DNA of 44,803 nt from assembly GCF_000710915.1 (NCBI RefSeq), contig NZ_BAUA01000157.1, forward strand, positions 1 to 44,803, written 5' to 3'. This stretch comes from Nocardia brasiliensis IFM 10847 (GTDB taxonomy: Bacteria > Actinomycetota > Actinomycetes > Mycobacteriales > Mycobacteriaceae). Position 1 is the first letter of the stretch. Each line of letters opens with the position of its first letter. The position numbers and the translations under genes were made by a program. Below the pieces are notes generated by a model. That model was given only the letters and a program-made list of their open reading frames with translations. It ran no database searches and was not told the origin of the DNA. Positions 8,149 through 15,904 of this stretch are shown here, in pieces.

Positions 8149-10146
8149 GTGACCGCGATCAGCGCCGCCCCTCCCCCTGCGACCGACTCGGCGACCCCCG
8201 CCCCATCGGATACGTTGCCACCGGCGCGCCGCTGGGAGCGAGCCGGTCTGGCCGCGCTGTTGATCGGCACGGCGGCCGCCTACCTCTGGCACATCACCGT
8301 CAACGGCATGGGCAACAACTTCTACGCGGCCGCCACCTGGGCCGGTTCCCGGAACTGGGAGGCGCTGCTGTTCGGCTCGCTGGACCCCGGCAACTTCATC
8401 ACCGTCGACAAACCGCCGGTGTCCCAATGGGTCATGGGATTGTCGGGTCAGCTGTTCGGCTTCAGCAGCGCGAGCATGCTCGTCCCCCAGGCGTTGATGG
8501 CCGTCGCCGCGGTGGCCCTGCTGTACGCCGCGGTCACCCGCGTTACCGGTAGTCGCGGGGCTGGGCTGCTCGCGGGCGCCGTGCTGGCGGCAACGCCGGT
8601 GGTGGCGTTGATGTTCCGGTTCAACAACCCGGACGCGGTGATGGTCCTGTTGATGACCGCGGGCGCCTACTGCACGATCCGGGCGTTGCGCCACGCGAGC
8701 GTGCGCTGGCTGATCCTGGCGGGCGTCGCGCTGGGCTTCGCGTTCCTGGCGAAGATGCTCGAGGGTCTGATGGTGCTGCCGGCGCTCGGGCTCACCTACC
8801 TGATCGTCGCGCCGACCACTCTGCGGAATCGGTTGTGGCACCTGGTCGACGCGACGGCCGCGCTGGTCGTCTCGTCCGGCTGGTTTGTGGTGCTGACGCT
8901 GCTGTGGCCCGCCTCGGCGCGACCGTATCTGGCGGGATCGACGAACAACACGTTCATGGATCTGGTGCTCGGCTACAACGGGTTCGCGCGGTTCCTCGGC
9001 CATAATCACCGGGGCGCCAACCCTTTCGAGCTGCCGCCCGGCTACGAGATGCCGCGATCGGTGGGCACCGGGTTCGGCTTCGGTGGTGGATCGGGGCCGA
9101 CCAGACTGTTCACCGGTGAGATCGGATTCGAGATCTCGTGGCTGCTGCCCGCCGCGCTGCTGGCGTTCGGTCTCGTGCTGGTGTCGCGTCGGCGCGCCCC
9201 ACGGACCGACCCGGTGCGGGGCGCCGCACTGGTTTTCGGGCTGTGGCTGCTCATCGACGGCATCGCGTTCAGCACCATGCAGGGCGGCATGCACGCGTAC
9301 TACACACTCGCGATCGGGCCGGCGGTGGCCGGGATGTTCGCCCTCGGCGTGCACGAGATGTGGCGGCAGCGCGCCGCGGCGTTCGGCCGGATCGGTGCGG
9401 CGGCGCTGATTTTCGCTACCGGCGGTTGGGCTTTCGTGCTGCTCGGCCGAAATGTCGAGTGGCTGCCGTGGTTGCGCTGGACGGTGCTCGCGATATCGGC
9501 GCTCGCCGCGCTCGGGTTACTCGCGAGTGTGTCCCCCGCCGTGGCACGGCGATTGCGCAATCGGGCGATTTCGGTGCTGGTGGTCGCGGGAGTGCTCGCC
9601 GGGCTCGGTGGCACCACCACGTACGCCGCGGCCACCCTGCCGCAGGAGCATGTCGGCGGCAGCCCGTCGGTCGGCCCGGCCGAACCCGAAAAGCCCGGCC
9701 CGGCCGACCAGATCCGACGAACGGTCACCGCGTTCGTGGACGGCGCCACCGAGCCACAGGTCGCCGCGCTGCTTCGAGATACCACCACGCCCTGGTCCGC
9801 GGCGGTGGACCGGTCCTCGGTCGCGGCGAGCCTCGAGCTGGCCAGTCACACGCCGGTCATCGCGATCGGCGGTTTCACCTCCGCCGACCCGGTGCCGAGC
9901 CTTGCCGACTTCGAGAACCTCGTCCGCACCCACCAGGTGACCTACTACCTCGCGCAGGAGGTGAAGCTGCCCGATGCCTGGAAGGTGCCCGACCAGCCGG
10001 GCGTCGTCCCGAACGAGCCGCCCGCGAACAACGGCCTGTGGCGGCCCGCAGGCCACAAGGACATCGCCGACTGGGTCGCCGCCCACTACACCGCCGTGCA
10101 CTACGGCAATGTCGCCGTCTACGACCTCACCCGGGCGAAGCCGTGA
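8149..10146 (+). CDS. YkcB-like GT39 membrane glycosyltransferase, copy 1
   Basis: Polytopic membrane protein of about 665 residues in the ArnT/PMT (GT39) superfamily, closest in motif layout to the YkcA/YkcB-like putative mannosyltransferases. These are thought to move a sugar from a lipid-phosphate donor on the outer face of the membrane. The first extracytoplasmic loop carries the subfamily signature SLDPGNFITVDKPPVSQW. About a dozen hydrophobic segments follow, then a soluble C-terminal domain of about 140 residues (SAAVDRSSVAASLELASHTPV), as in YkcB. The GTG at 8149 is the likely start; a TTG at 8098 adds 17 residues without a better ribosome site. A close paralogue lies at 24692-26680. 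The substrate is unknown. Confidence 0.88.
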   Translation: MTAISAAPPPATDSATPAPSDTLPPARRWERAGLAALLIGTAAAYLWHITVNGMGNNFYAAATWAGSRNWEALLFGSLDPGNFITVDKPPVSQWVMGLSGQLFGFSSASMLVPQALMAVAAVALLYAAVTRVTGSRGAGLLAGAVLAATPVVALMFRFNNPDAVMVLLMTAGAYCTIRALRHASVRWLILAGVALGFAFLAKMLEGLMVLPALGLTYLIVAPTTLRNRLWHLVDATAALVVSSGWFVVLTLLWPASARPYLAGSTNNTFMDLVLGYNGFARFLGHNHRGANPFELPPGYEMPRSVGTGFGFGGGSGPTRLFTGEIGFEISWLLPAALLAFGLVLVSRRRAPRTDPVRGAALVFGLWLLIDGIAFSTMQGGMHAYYTLAIGPAVAGMFALGVHEMWRQRAAAFGRIGAAALIFATGGWAFVLLGRNVEWLPWLRWTVLAISALAALGLLASVSPAVARRLRNRAISVLVVAGVLAGLGGTTTYAAATLPQEHVGGSPSVGPAEPEKPGPADQIRRTVTAFVDGATEPQVAALLRDTTTPWSAAVDRSSVAASLELASHTPVIAIGGFTSADPVPSLADFENLVRTHQVTYYLAQEVKLPDAWKVPDQPGVVPNEPPANNGLWRPAGHKDIADWVAAHYTAVHYGNVAVYDLTRAKP

Positions 10147-10216
10147 CGGTCGGGCGATGGGGATGGCGAGACCTGCATCGGCGCGAAACCACGAACGCCC
10201 GAGGGTGTTTCGGCTG

Positions 10217-10257
10217 TTGTCGGCGACAGCGACAGCGAGGGTTACGCTGGGTGGGTT
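10217..10257 (+). promoter_or_regulatory. Putative promoter with leaderless start
   Basis: A -10-like TACGCT at 10243-10248 ends 9 bases before the ATG at 10258, so transcription would start at or within a few bases of the start codon. A weak -35-like TTGTCG lies at 10217-10222, with a long spacer of 20 bases. Leaderless mRNAs are common in actinobacteria. Confidence 0.4.
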
Positions 10258-10662
10258 ATGACGACGAATCATGACCGAGCCACGGCCGTACACGCCGAAT
10301 TCAGCCGCTACATCGACCGCTGGGTCGAATTGTTCAACGCCCGCGATATCGCGGGACTCACCGACCTGTACGAGCCGGCCGGGATCGTGGTCCCCAGCCC
10401 CGGACATCCGATCTCCGGCGCGGGATTGTCCACGGCCCTGACCCACTTCGCCGAGACGACGACGTCGATGAAAGCCACACTGCGCCAGGTGTATCAGGCC
10501 GACGATATCGCCCTGCTCCTGATCGACTGGACCATGGAGGGACCCGGGCCCGACGGTCGGCCGGTCACCCGGCACGGCACCGCCACCGATGTCGCGCGGC
10601 GTGGCGCCGACGGCCGCTGGCGCTACCTCATCGACAACCCCTCCGGCACCGCGGACCAGTAG
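10258..10662 (+). CDS. NTF2-fold protein (SnoaL/DUF4440, SgcJ-like)
   Basis: A 134-residue protein of the SnoaL/DUF4440 superfamily, which folds into a cone-shaped pocket and includes ketosteroid isomerases and many proteins of unknown role. Visible family features are the N-terminal helix with WVELFNARDIAGLTDLYEP, the segment GHPISGAG around residues 47-54, and a C-terminal strand pair in which a conserved Trp-Arg-Tyr (GRWRYLIDNPSG) closes the pocket. No signal peptide. The start is fixed by the family alignment. It follows copy 1 of the glycosyltransferase by 111 bases but appears to have its own promoter. The ligand cannot be told from sequence. Confidence 0.88.
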   Translation: MTTNHDRATAVHAEFSRYIDRWVELFNARDIAGLTDLYEPAGIVVPSPGHPISGAGLSTALTHFAETTTSMKATLRQVYQADDIALLLIDWTMEGPGPDGRPVTRHGTATDVARRGADGRWRYLIDNPSGTADQ

Positions 10663-10684
10663 CGGATCAGATTCGGCTCGGCCT

Positions 10685-10729
10685 CGCGTCCGCCGCACCC
10701 GTCGCACGACGACCGGTGCGGCGGACGCG
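10685..10729. terminator. Bidirectional terminator hairpin
   Basis: A perfect 15-base inverted repeat (CGCGTCCGCCGCACC and its complement) with a 15-base loop fills the gap between two convergent genes, the NTF2-fold gene and the yegP-like gene. Confidence 0.85.
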
Positions 10730-10735
10730 TCTCGA

Positions 10736-10915
10736 CTAGGTCTGGTCGTCGACCGCCGCGCCGGGTGCGTTCTTCTGCACCGACTCGATGCCGTTGCGAG
10801 CCGCCGCCTTGCTCTCGTAGGCCTGGCTCGCGGCGATGACTTCACCGTTGGCGGCTTTGAGCCGCCAACGGGTCTTCGCGGCCTTGTCCGTGAACAGCTC
10901 GAATTTCGCGGCCAT
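10736..10915 (-). CDS. YegP-like DUF1508 protein
   Basis: A 59-residue protein with one DUF1508 repeat: KFELFTDKAAKTRWRLKAANGEVIAAS followed by Y-ESKAAARNGIESVQKNA. Escherichia coli YegP has two such repeats; single-repeat forms are common in actinobacteria. The fold is a small beta-beta-beta-alpha unit of unknown function. The ATG at 10915 has AAGGAAG about 8 bases upstream and begins directly at the family start, MAAKFELF; an upstream start in the same frame would add nine non-conserved residues. It is monocistronic. Confidence 0.92.
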   Translation of the reverse strand: MAAKFELFTDKAAKTRWRLKAANGEVIAASQAYESKAAARNGIESVQKNAPGAAVDDQT

Positions 10916-11116
10916 GACTACCGCTTCCTTTCCACTGGACAACAGGTGTCCCTTAGGGAGTAACCGCTCGGTATCAATTCAATCGCAGCCTTCTGACCAG
11001 GCATGATGCGCTTCTTTCACAATTCCCCAGTTGTCGCCAGTCGAGATTGCGGTGCGGGTTGTGGTTCTACTTGCAGGACACACCCGATGCTCATTCGTGC
11101 GTGAAAGGTCCACTTG

Positions 11117-13369
11117 ATGCGCAGAATCGCACATCTCACCCTGGGTCTACTGGTCGCTGCGGGCAGCCTGGTCGCCATGCCGGACGCCTCGGCGGACGCG
11201 GACTCCGGGCAGCTGGCGGATATCAGCGGCGTCACCGACGACGGCCCCACCACCACTGTGAAATCCGGCGCAGCCGCGGTGCGGGTGAGTTTCCCGCAGG
11301 CCGGCGCCGTGCGCGTGCAACTGGCGCCCGACGGGAAGTTCACCGATCCGGCCGGCGACAAGATCGTCCTGCCGAGCAAGTCCGCACCCGCGATCCCGAA
11401 ACGCAAAGACAAAGGCGACTATTGGGCCCTGTCGACCGGCGAGGTCACGCTGCGCGCGTACAAGCGTCCGCTGCGTTTCGCGTTGTACGACGGCACCGAC
11501 ACCGCGCAGATCTGGGCCGAGAAGTCGCCGCTGTCCTGGAAGGGCGGCACCACCACGCAGAGCCTCGGTCGCGGGCAGCAGGAACAGTTCTTCGGCGGCG
11601 GTGAGCAGAACGGGCGATTCAGCCACCGGGATCAGACGATCAAGATCTTCGCCGACGACAACTGGAACGACGGCGGCGCGCCGAATTCGCAGCCGTTCTA
11701 CCTGTCCAGCAACGGATACGGCGTGCTGCGCAATACGTTCGCGCCCGGCAGCTACACCTTCGGCGACACCGTACGCACCACGCACGACGAGCGGCGATTC
11801 GACGCGATCTATGTCGTCGGCAAGGGCCCGAAAGAGGTGATCTCCGCCTACACCGGACTGGTCGGGCGACCCTTCTTGCCGCCGATCTACGGGCTGGAGA
11901 TGGGCGACTCGGACTGCTACTTGCACAACGCGAACCGGGGCGAGCGGCACACCCTCGATGCCGTCGCCGTCGCCGAGGGCTACACCAAAAACGAGATGCC
12001 CAACGGCTGGATGCTGGTCAACGACGGTTACGGCTGCGGTTACGAGAATCTGCAGCAGGTCGGCGAAGGGCTGCGCAAGAACAACATGCAGCTCGGACTG
12101 TGGACCGAGGACGGCCTGCCACATCAGGCCGAGGAGGTCAAAGCCGGTGTGCGAGTGCGCAAGCTGGATGTGGCCTGGGTCGGGCCCGGCTACCAGTTCG
12201 CCCTCGACGGCTGCGACAAGGCGCACAAGGGTATCGAGGACAACAGCGACGCCCGCGGTTTCGTGTGGACGCCGGTGAGCTGGGCGGGCGCGCAGCGCTG
12301 CGCGGTGCTGTGGAGCGGGGACCAAGCCGGTTCCTACGACTACATCCGCTGGCAGATACCGACTTACGCGGGCGCGACGATGTCGGGTATCGCGTACAAC
12401 ACCGGCGACGTCGACGGCATCTTCGGCGGCAGCCCGCAGACCTACACCCGGGACCTGCAGTGGAAAGCGTTCCTGCCCACCATCATGTCGATGGACGGGT
12501 GGGCGCCCAAGGACAAGCAGCCGTGGCGCTACGGCGAGCCGTACACCGCGATCAACCGGAAGTACCTGCAGCTCAAGGAAAGACTGCTGCCCTACACCTA
12601 TTCCTATGCGGTCGAGGCGAATCGCACCGGCGTCGGCCAGGTGCGCCCGCTCGCGCTGGAGTACCCGAACGACCCGAACACCTGGGGCGACCAGGCGCGT
12701 TACGAGTTCCTCTCCGGCAAGGACTTTCTCGTCGCGCCGGTGTATCGCGACGGCGAGGTGCGCGACGGAATCTATCTGCCGGAGGGCACCTGGGTCGACT
12801 ACTGGACCGGGCGCACCTGGCAGGGGCCTACCACGGTGAACGGGTATCGCGCGCCGCTGGACACGCTGCCGCTGTTCGTCCGGGCGGGCGCGGTGGTGCC
12901 GATGTGGGCGCAGGGCACCAAATCCTGGCAGACCCGCGACCGCGGGGTGCTCGATCTCGACATCTACCCGAGAGGCGCGGGCAGCTTCACGCTGACCGAA
13001 GACGACGGTGTGACAAAGGATTACCGCTCCGGCGCGCAGGCCACCCAGCAGTTCGGCGTGCGCGCACCCGATTCCGGGACCGGCACCGTCGAGGTGACGA
13101 TCGGCGCGACGTCCGGATCCTACCGGGACCAGCCCGCGCAACGCCGCTACCAGCTCGCGGTGCACACCGCCGCCGCACCGACCGCGGTGCAGACCTCGAC
13201 CGGTGCGCTGAACCGCTGCGCCGATCGCGCAGCGCTGGACCGCGCGGACAGCGGCTGGTGGTTCGACCCGAACGATCGCGGCGGCGTGGTGCACGTGAAG
13301 ACCGCGCCGATCGCCGCGCGGGACAGCCGGACAGTGACTTTGACCGGCACCAAGGCGGTGGGCGGATAG
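11117..13369 (+). CDS. Secreted GH31 family glycoside hydrolase
   Basis: A 750-residue exported enzyme of glycoside hydrolase family 31 (alpha-glucosidases, alpha-xylosidases and alpha-transglucosylases). The signal peptide spans about residues 1-25 (LTLGLLVAAGSLVAMPDASA). The N-terminal beta-sandwich contains GGGEQNGRF. The TIM barrel carries the predicted nucleophile Asp351 in KLDVAWVG and acid/base Asp402 in WSGDQAGSYDYIRW. C-terminal beta domains contain FLVAPVYRDGEVRDGIYLPEGTWVDYWTG. The ATG at 11117 has AAAGG about 8 bases upstream. The sequence around the nucleophile differs from the classical WIDMNE-type motif, so the exact substrate should not be assigned; an alpha-glucan or oligosaccharide is likely. 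A secreted chitinase lies downstream. Confidence 0.9.
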   Translation: MRRIAHLTLGLLVAAGSLVAMPDASADADSGQLADISGVTDDGPTTTVKSGAAAVRVSFPQAGAVRVQLAPDGKFTDPAGDKIVLPSKSAPAIPKRKDKGDYWALSTGEVTLRAYKRPLRFALYDGTDTAQIWAEKSPLSWKGGTTTQSLGRGQQEQFFGGGEQNGRFSHRDQTIKIFADDNWNDGGAPNSQPFYLSSNGYGVLRNTFAPGSYTFGDTVRTTHDERRFDAIYVVGKGPKEVISAYTGLVGRPFLPPIYGLEMGDSDCYLHNANRGERHTLDAVAVAEGYTKNEMPNGWMLVNDGYGCGYENLQQVGEGLRKNNMQLGLWTEDGLPHQAEEVKAGVRVRKLDVAWVGPGYQFALDGCDKAHKGIEDNSDARGFVWTPVSWAGAQRCAVLWSGDQAGSYDYIRWQIPTYAGATMSGIAYNTGDVDGIFGGSPQTYTRDLQWKAFLPTIMSMDGWAPKDKQPWRYGEPYTAINRKYLQLKERLLPYTYSYAVEANRTGVGQVRPLALEYPNDPNTWGDQARYEFLSGKDFLVAPVYRDGEVRDGIYLPEGTWVDYWTGRTWQGPTTVNGYRAPLDTLPLFVRAGAVVPMWAQGTKSWQTRDRGVLDLDIYPRGAGSFTLTEDDGVTKDYRSGAQATQQFGVRAPDSGTGTVEVTIGATSGSYRDQPAQRRYQLAVHTAAAPTAVQTSTGALNRCADRAALDRADSGWWFDPNDRGGVVHVKTAPIAARDSRTVTLTGTKAVGG

Positions 13370-13398
13370 CCCGTTGCCGCATCAGGAAAGGAAACACG

Positions 13399-13641
13399 AT
13401 GAGAAAGTTCTGCCACGGCGCCGCGGGCGCCCGCCGCGCCGGCGTAGCCGGCTGTGGCGCGCACTCCGCGGCGCAGCCACCCGCAGACCGGCGGTGCAAC
13501 GCTTGCGGCTCGCGAATCCGCTTGCGGCCGAGCGCCTTCCGCAGCTCCCCAGTCTCGCTGGGGAGCTCGGGCAGAGCACTACCGTGTCATGCTGCAACGG
13601 GACGTCCGGACACCGACGGAAGATCGTCAGGCTGTCACTGA
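13399..13641 (+). pseudogene. Possible lipoprotein-start remnant
   Basis: An 80-codon frame with a good ribosome site (GGAAAGG about 9 bases before the ATG) 29 bases after the GH31 stop. It begins MRKF and reaches a perfect lipobox, VAGC, at about residue 18, as a lipoprotein would. However, the segment before the lipobox is Arg/Gly-rich rather than hydrophobic, and the rest is low-complexity Arg/Ser/Pro with no domain. It looks like the start of a lipoprotein gene damaged by frameshifts, or a chance frame. Confidence 0.25.
13543..13567. terminator. Perfect hairpin between GH31 and chitinase genes
   Basis: AGCTCCCCAG and its exact complement CTGGGGAGCT are separated by TCTCG. There is no U-tract. 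It could end the GH31 transcript or be an operator. The rest of 13370-13862 (about 490 bases) holds only the damaged-looking frame starting at 13399 and the chitinase promoter region; no other gene was seen. Confidence 0.55.
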
Positions 13642-13862
13642 GATATCCACCCGCACAACTGTTCTCGGCTCCAGCTCAGCTCCGACCCGACGGGCCGCCG
13701 CGCGGCAAGTGAACGGGAATGCCGATGTCGCGGCCCGCCGCCGCATCGGTGACATCAGAGCTGACACCCCGCAGGTTCTCCCCGTCGGTGCGTGTCTGTG
13801 CCTCGCCGCTCGACCGCTGCGCGAGGTAGCCCCAATCCAGCCTCACCTCAGGGAGGAACCCC

Positions 13863-15851
13863 ATGCGGTTGGCAAAATTCCCCTGGCTCGCGGCCTCCGT
13901 CGCGGCCATTCTGATCGGCGTCTCGACGATCCTGGTGACCCTCACCAACGCGACGCCGGCGCTCACGGCCAGCACCGGCCCATCCACCGGTGGCGCCAAG
14001 ATCGCCTACTTCAACCAGTGGTCGATCTATCAGAATGCCTTCTACCCCAAGCACGTCGACAGGTCGGGGATGGCAGGCAAGCTCGACTACATCATGTACG
14101 CGTTCGCCAACATCCATCCCACCGACCTGACCTGTTTCGAGGCCAACAAGGCCGCGGACCAGAACGAGAACAACCCGAATGCCGGTGATGGGGCGGGTGA
14201 TTCGTACGCCGACTACGGCAAGACGTTCGACGCGGCCAGCAGCGTCGACGGCACCGCCGACAAATGGGACGACCCGATCGTCGGCAACTTCAAGCAGTTG
14301 AAGCAGCTCAAGGCCAAGCACCCGAATCTCAAGGTGCTGCTGTCCATCGGCGGCTGGACCTACTCGAAGTTCTTCTCCGATGTGGCCGCGACCGATGCCG
14401 CGCGCAAGAAGTTCGCCGCGTCCTGCATCGACATGTTCATCAAGGGCAACCTGCCGAAGCAGAACGGCTACGGCGGGCCCGGCACCGGCAAGGGCGTCTT
14501 CGACGGCCTCGACCTGGACTGGGAGTATCCCGGCGGCGGTGGCCATCTCGGCAATCACGCGTCCCCGAACGACCGCGCCAACTTCACCTTGCTGACGGCC
14601 GAATTGCGTAAGCAATTGGACGCGCAGGGCACGGCCGACGGTAAGCGTTACGCACTGACCGCCGCCGTGGCGGCCGGTCAGGACAAGATCCGCCACTACG
14701 ACACCGCCAACCTCGGCAAGTATCTCGACCTGGTCAACCTCATGACCTACGACATGCACGGCGCGTGGGATGCGAAGGGGCCCACCAACTTCCAGGATCC
14801 GATCTACAGCAGGCCGGACGATCCGATGAATCCGGTCCCGCCGGGCAACGGGAAGTACAACATCGATGCGGCGGTCACCGCGTGGACCACGGGTGACAGT
14901 TCCTACGGCATCCCGGGCGGCTTTCCGGCGAACAAGCTGACCGTCGGATTCCCGTTCTACTACCGCGGTTGGACCGGCGTACCGGCAGGCAATGAACACG
15001 GTCTGTTCCAGCCCGCGACGGGGCCCGCGCCCGGCGCACCGATGTCGGGCAACGTACCCGGCATCCGGATGTACAAGGAACTGAACGGAGTCGTCGACAA
15101 CCCGGCACGCACGTTCTATGACACCACCGCTCAGGCCGCCTACTTCTACGACGGCACGAACTGGTGGGGCGGTGACTCACCGCAATCCATCAAGGCCAAA
15201 GTGGATTACATGCACTGCAAGGGCCTCGGCGGCGCGATGATGTACTCGCTGGAGAACCTCGGTTCGACGACGACGCTGTTCGACCATGTCATCAACGGGG
15301 TCAACAGTTCGCCCGCGAACTGCAACCCGCCGACGACCACACCGCCTACCACGACGCCGACCTCGCCCACCACCTCGCCGACGACCACACCCCCGACGAC
15401 CACGCCGACCTCGACCACGACCACTCCGCCGACCACGACCCCGCCCGCGGGCTCCGGCGTGGTCAACGGGGATTTCGAGACCGGCGCGTTGTCCCCGTGG
15501 TCGTGTGCGGGCACGCTCGGTTCGATCGTGAGCACCCCGGTGCACGGCGGCAAGAACGCGTTGGGCGGCACGCCGACCGACAGCGACAATGCCCGGTGCT
15601 CGCAGACGGTCGCCGTCGAACCGGGCCGCACCTACACGCTGGCGGCATGGGTGAACGGTAACTACGTCTACCTCGGCGCCTCCGGCACGGGCACGAGCGA
15701 CGCGTCCACCTGGGCACCCAGCACCGGCGGTAACTACCAGCAGCTGTCCACCCAATTCACCACCGGCGCCTCGACCAAGAGCGTCACGATCTGGTTGCAC
15801 GGCTGGTACGGGCAAGGTAAGTACAGCGCGGACGATGTCACGCTGAAGTAG
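13863..15851 (+). CDS. Secreted GH18 chitinase with C-terminal carbohydrate-binding domain
   Basis: A 662-residue exported chitinase. It opens with a signal peptide or anchor (WLAASVAAILIGVSTILVTL). The GH18 barrel follows to about residue 480, with SIGGWTYS and the catalytic DxxDxDxE motif, in which Glu221 is the proton donor (DGLDLDWEYPG). Substrate-cleft motifs include MTYDMHGAWD and the late barrel segment GGAMMYSLE. A Thr/Pro-rich linker at about residues 486-530 leads to a beta-sandwich of about 130 residues starting NGDFETG, like CBM4/9/16-type binding modules. It should cleave beta-1,4-GlcNAc polymers outside the cell. The ATG has AGGGAGG about 8 bases upstream. A strong terminator follows. 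Confidence 0.95.
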   Translation: MRLAKFPWLAASVAAILIGVSTILVTLTNATPALTASTGPSTGGAKIAYFNQWSIYQNAFYPKHVDRSGMAGKLDYIMYAFANIHPTDLTCFEANKAADQNENNPNAGDGAGDSYADYGKTFDAASSVDGTADKWDDPIVGNFKQLKQLKAKHPNLKVLLSIGGWTYSKFFSDVAATDAARKKFAASCIDMFIKGNLPKQNGYGGPGTGKGVFDGLDLDWEYPGGGGHLGNHASPNDRANFTLLTAELRKQLDAQGTADGKRYALTAAVAAGQDKIRHYDTANLGKYLDLVNLMTYDMHGAWDAKGPTNFQDPIYSRPDDPMNPVPPGNGKYNIDAAVTAWTTGDSSYGIPGGFPANKLTVGFPFYYRGWTGVPAGNEHGLFQPATGPAPGAPMSGNVPGIRMYKELNGVVDNPARTFYDTTAQAAYFYDGTNWWGGDSPQSIKAKVDYMHCKGLGGAMMYSLENLGSTTTLFDHVINGVNSSPANCNPPTTTPPTTTPTSPTTSPTTTPPTTTPTSTTTTPPTTTPPAGSGVVNGDFETGALSPWSCAGTLGSIVSTPVHGGKNALGGTPTDSDNARCSQTVAVEPGRTYTLAAWVNGNYVYLGASGTGTSDASTWAPSTGGNYQQLSTQFTTGASTKSVTIWLHGWYGQGKYSADDVTLK

Positions 15852-15864
15852 TAAGCGCGGCAAC

Positions 15865-15898
15865 GAAAGTGGGCCTCGCGGTGGCGAGGCCCGCTTTT
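15865..15898. terminator. Bidirectional terminator after chitinase gene
   Basis: A 9-base GC stem (GGGCCTCGC / GCGAGGCCC) with a GGTG loop is extended by a GAAAGT/GCTTTT-type arm ending in a T-run. It sits between the convergent chitinase and acyltransferase genes and could work in both directions. Confidence 0.88.
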
Positions 15899-15904
15899 CG
15901 TGCG

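Noticed and set aside
7123..9354. 743-codon open frame on the minus strand
   Set aside because: It is the antisense shadow of lexA and glycosyltransferase copy 1; composition is Arg/His/Gln-rich with no domain.
15319..15453. Short ACC/CCG-rich repeats that look like a tandem array
   Set aside because: They encode the Thr/Pro linker of the chitinase and are in frame; not a CRISPR array or separate repeat element.
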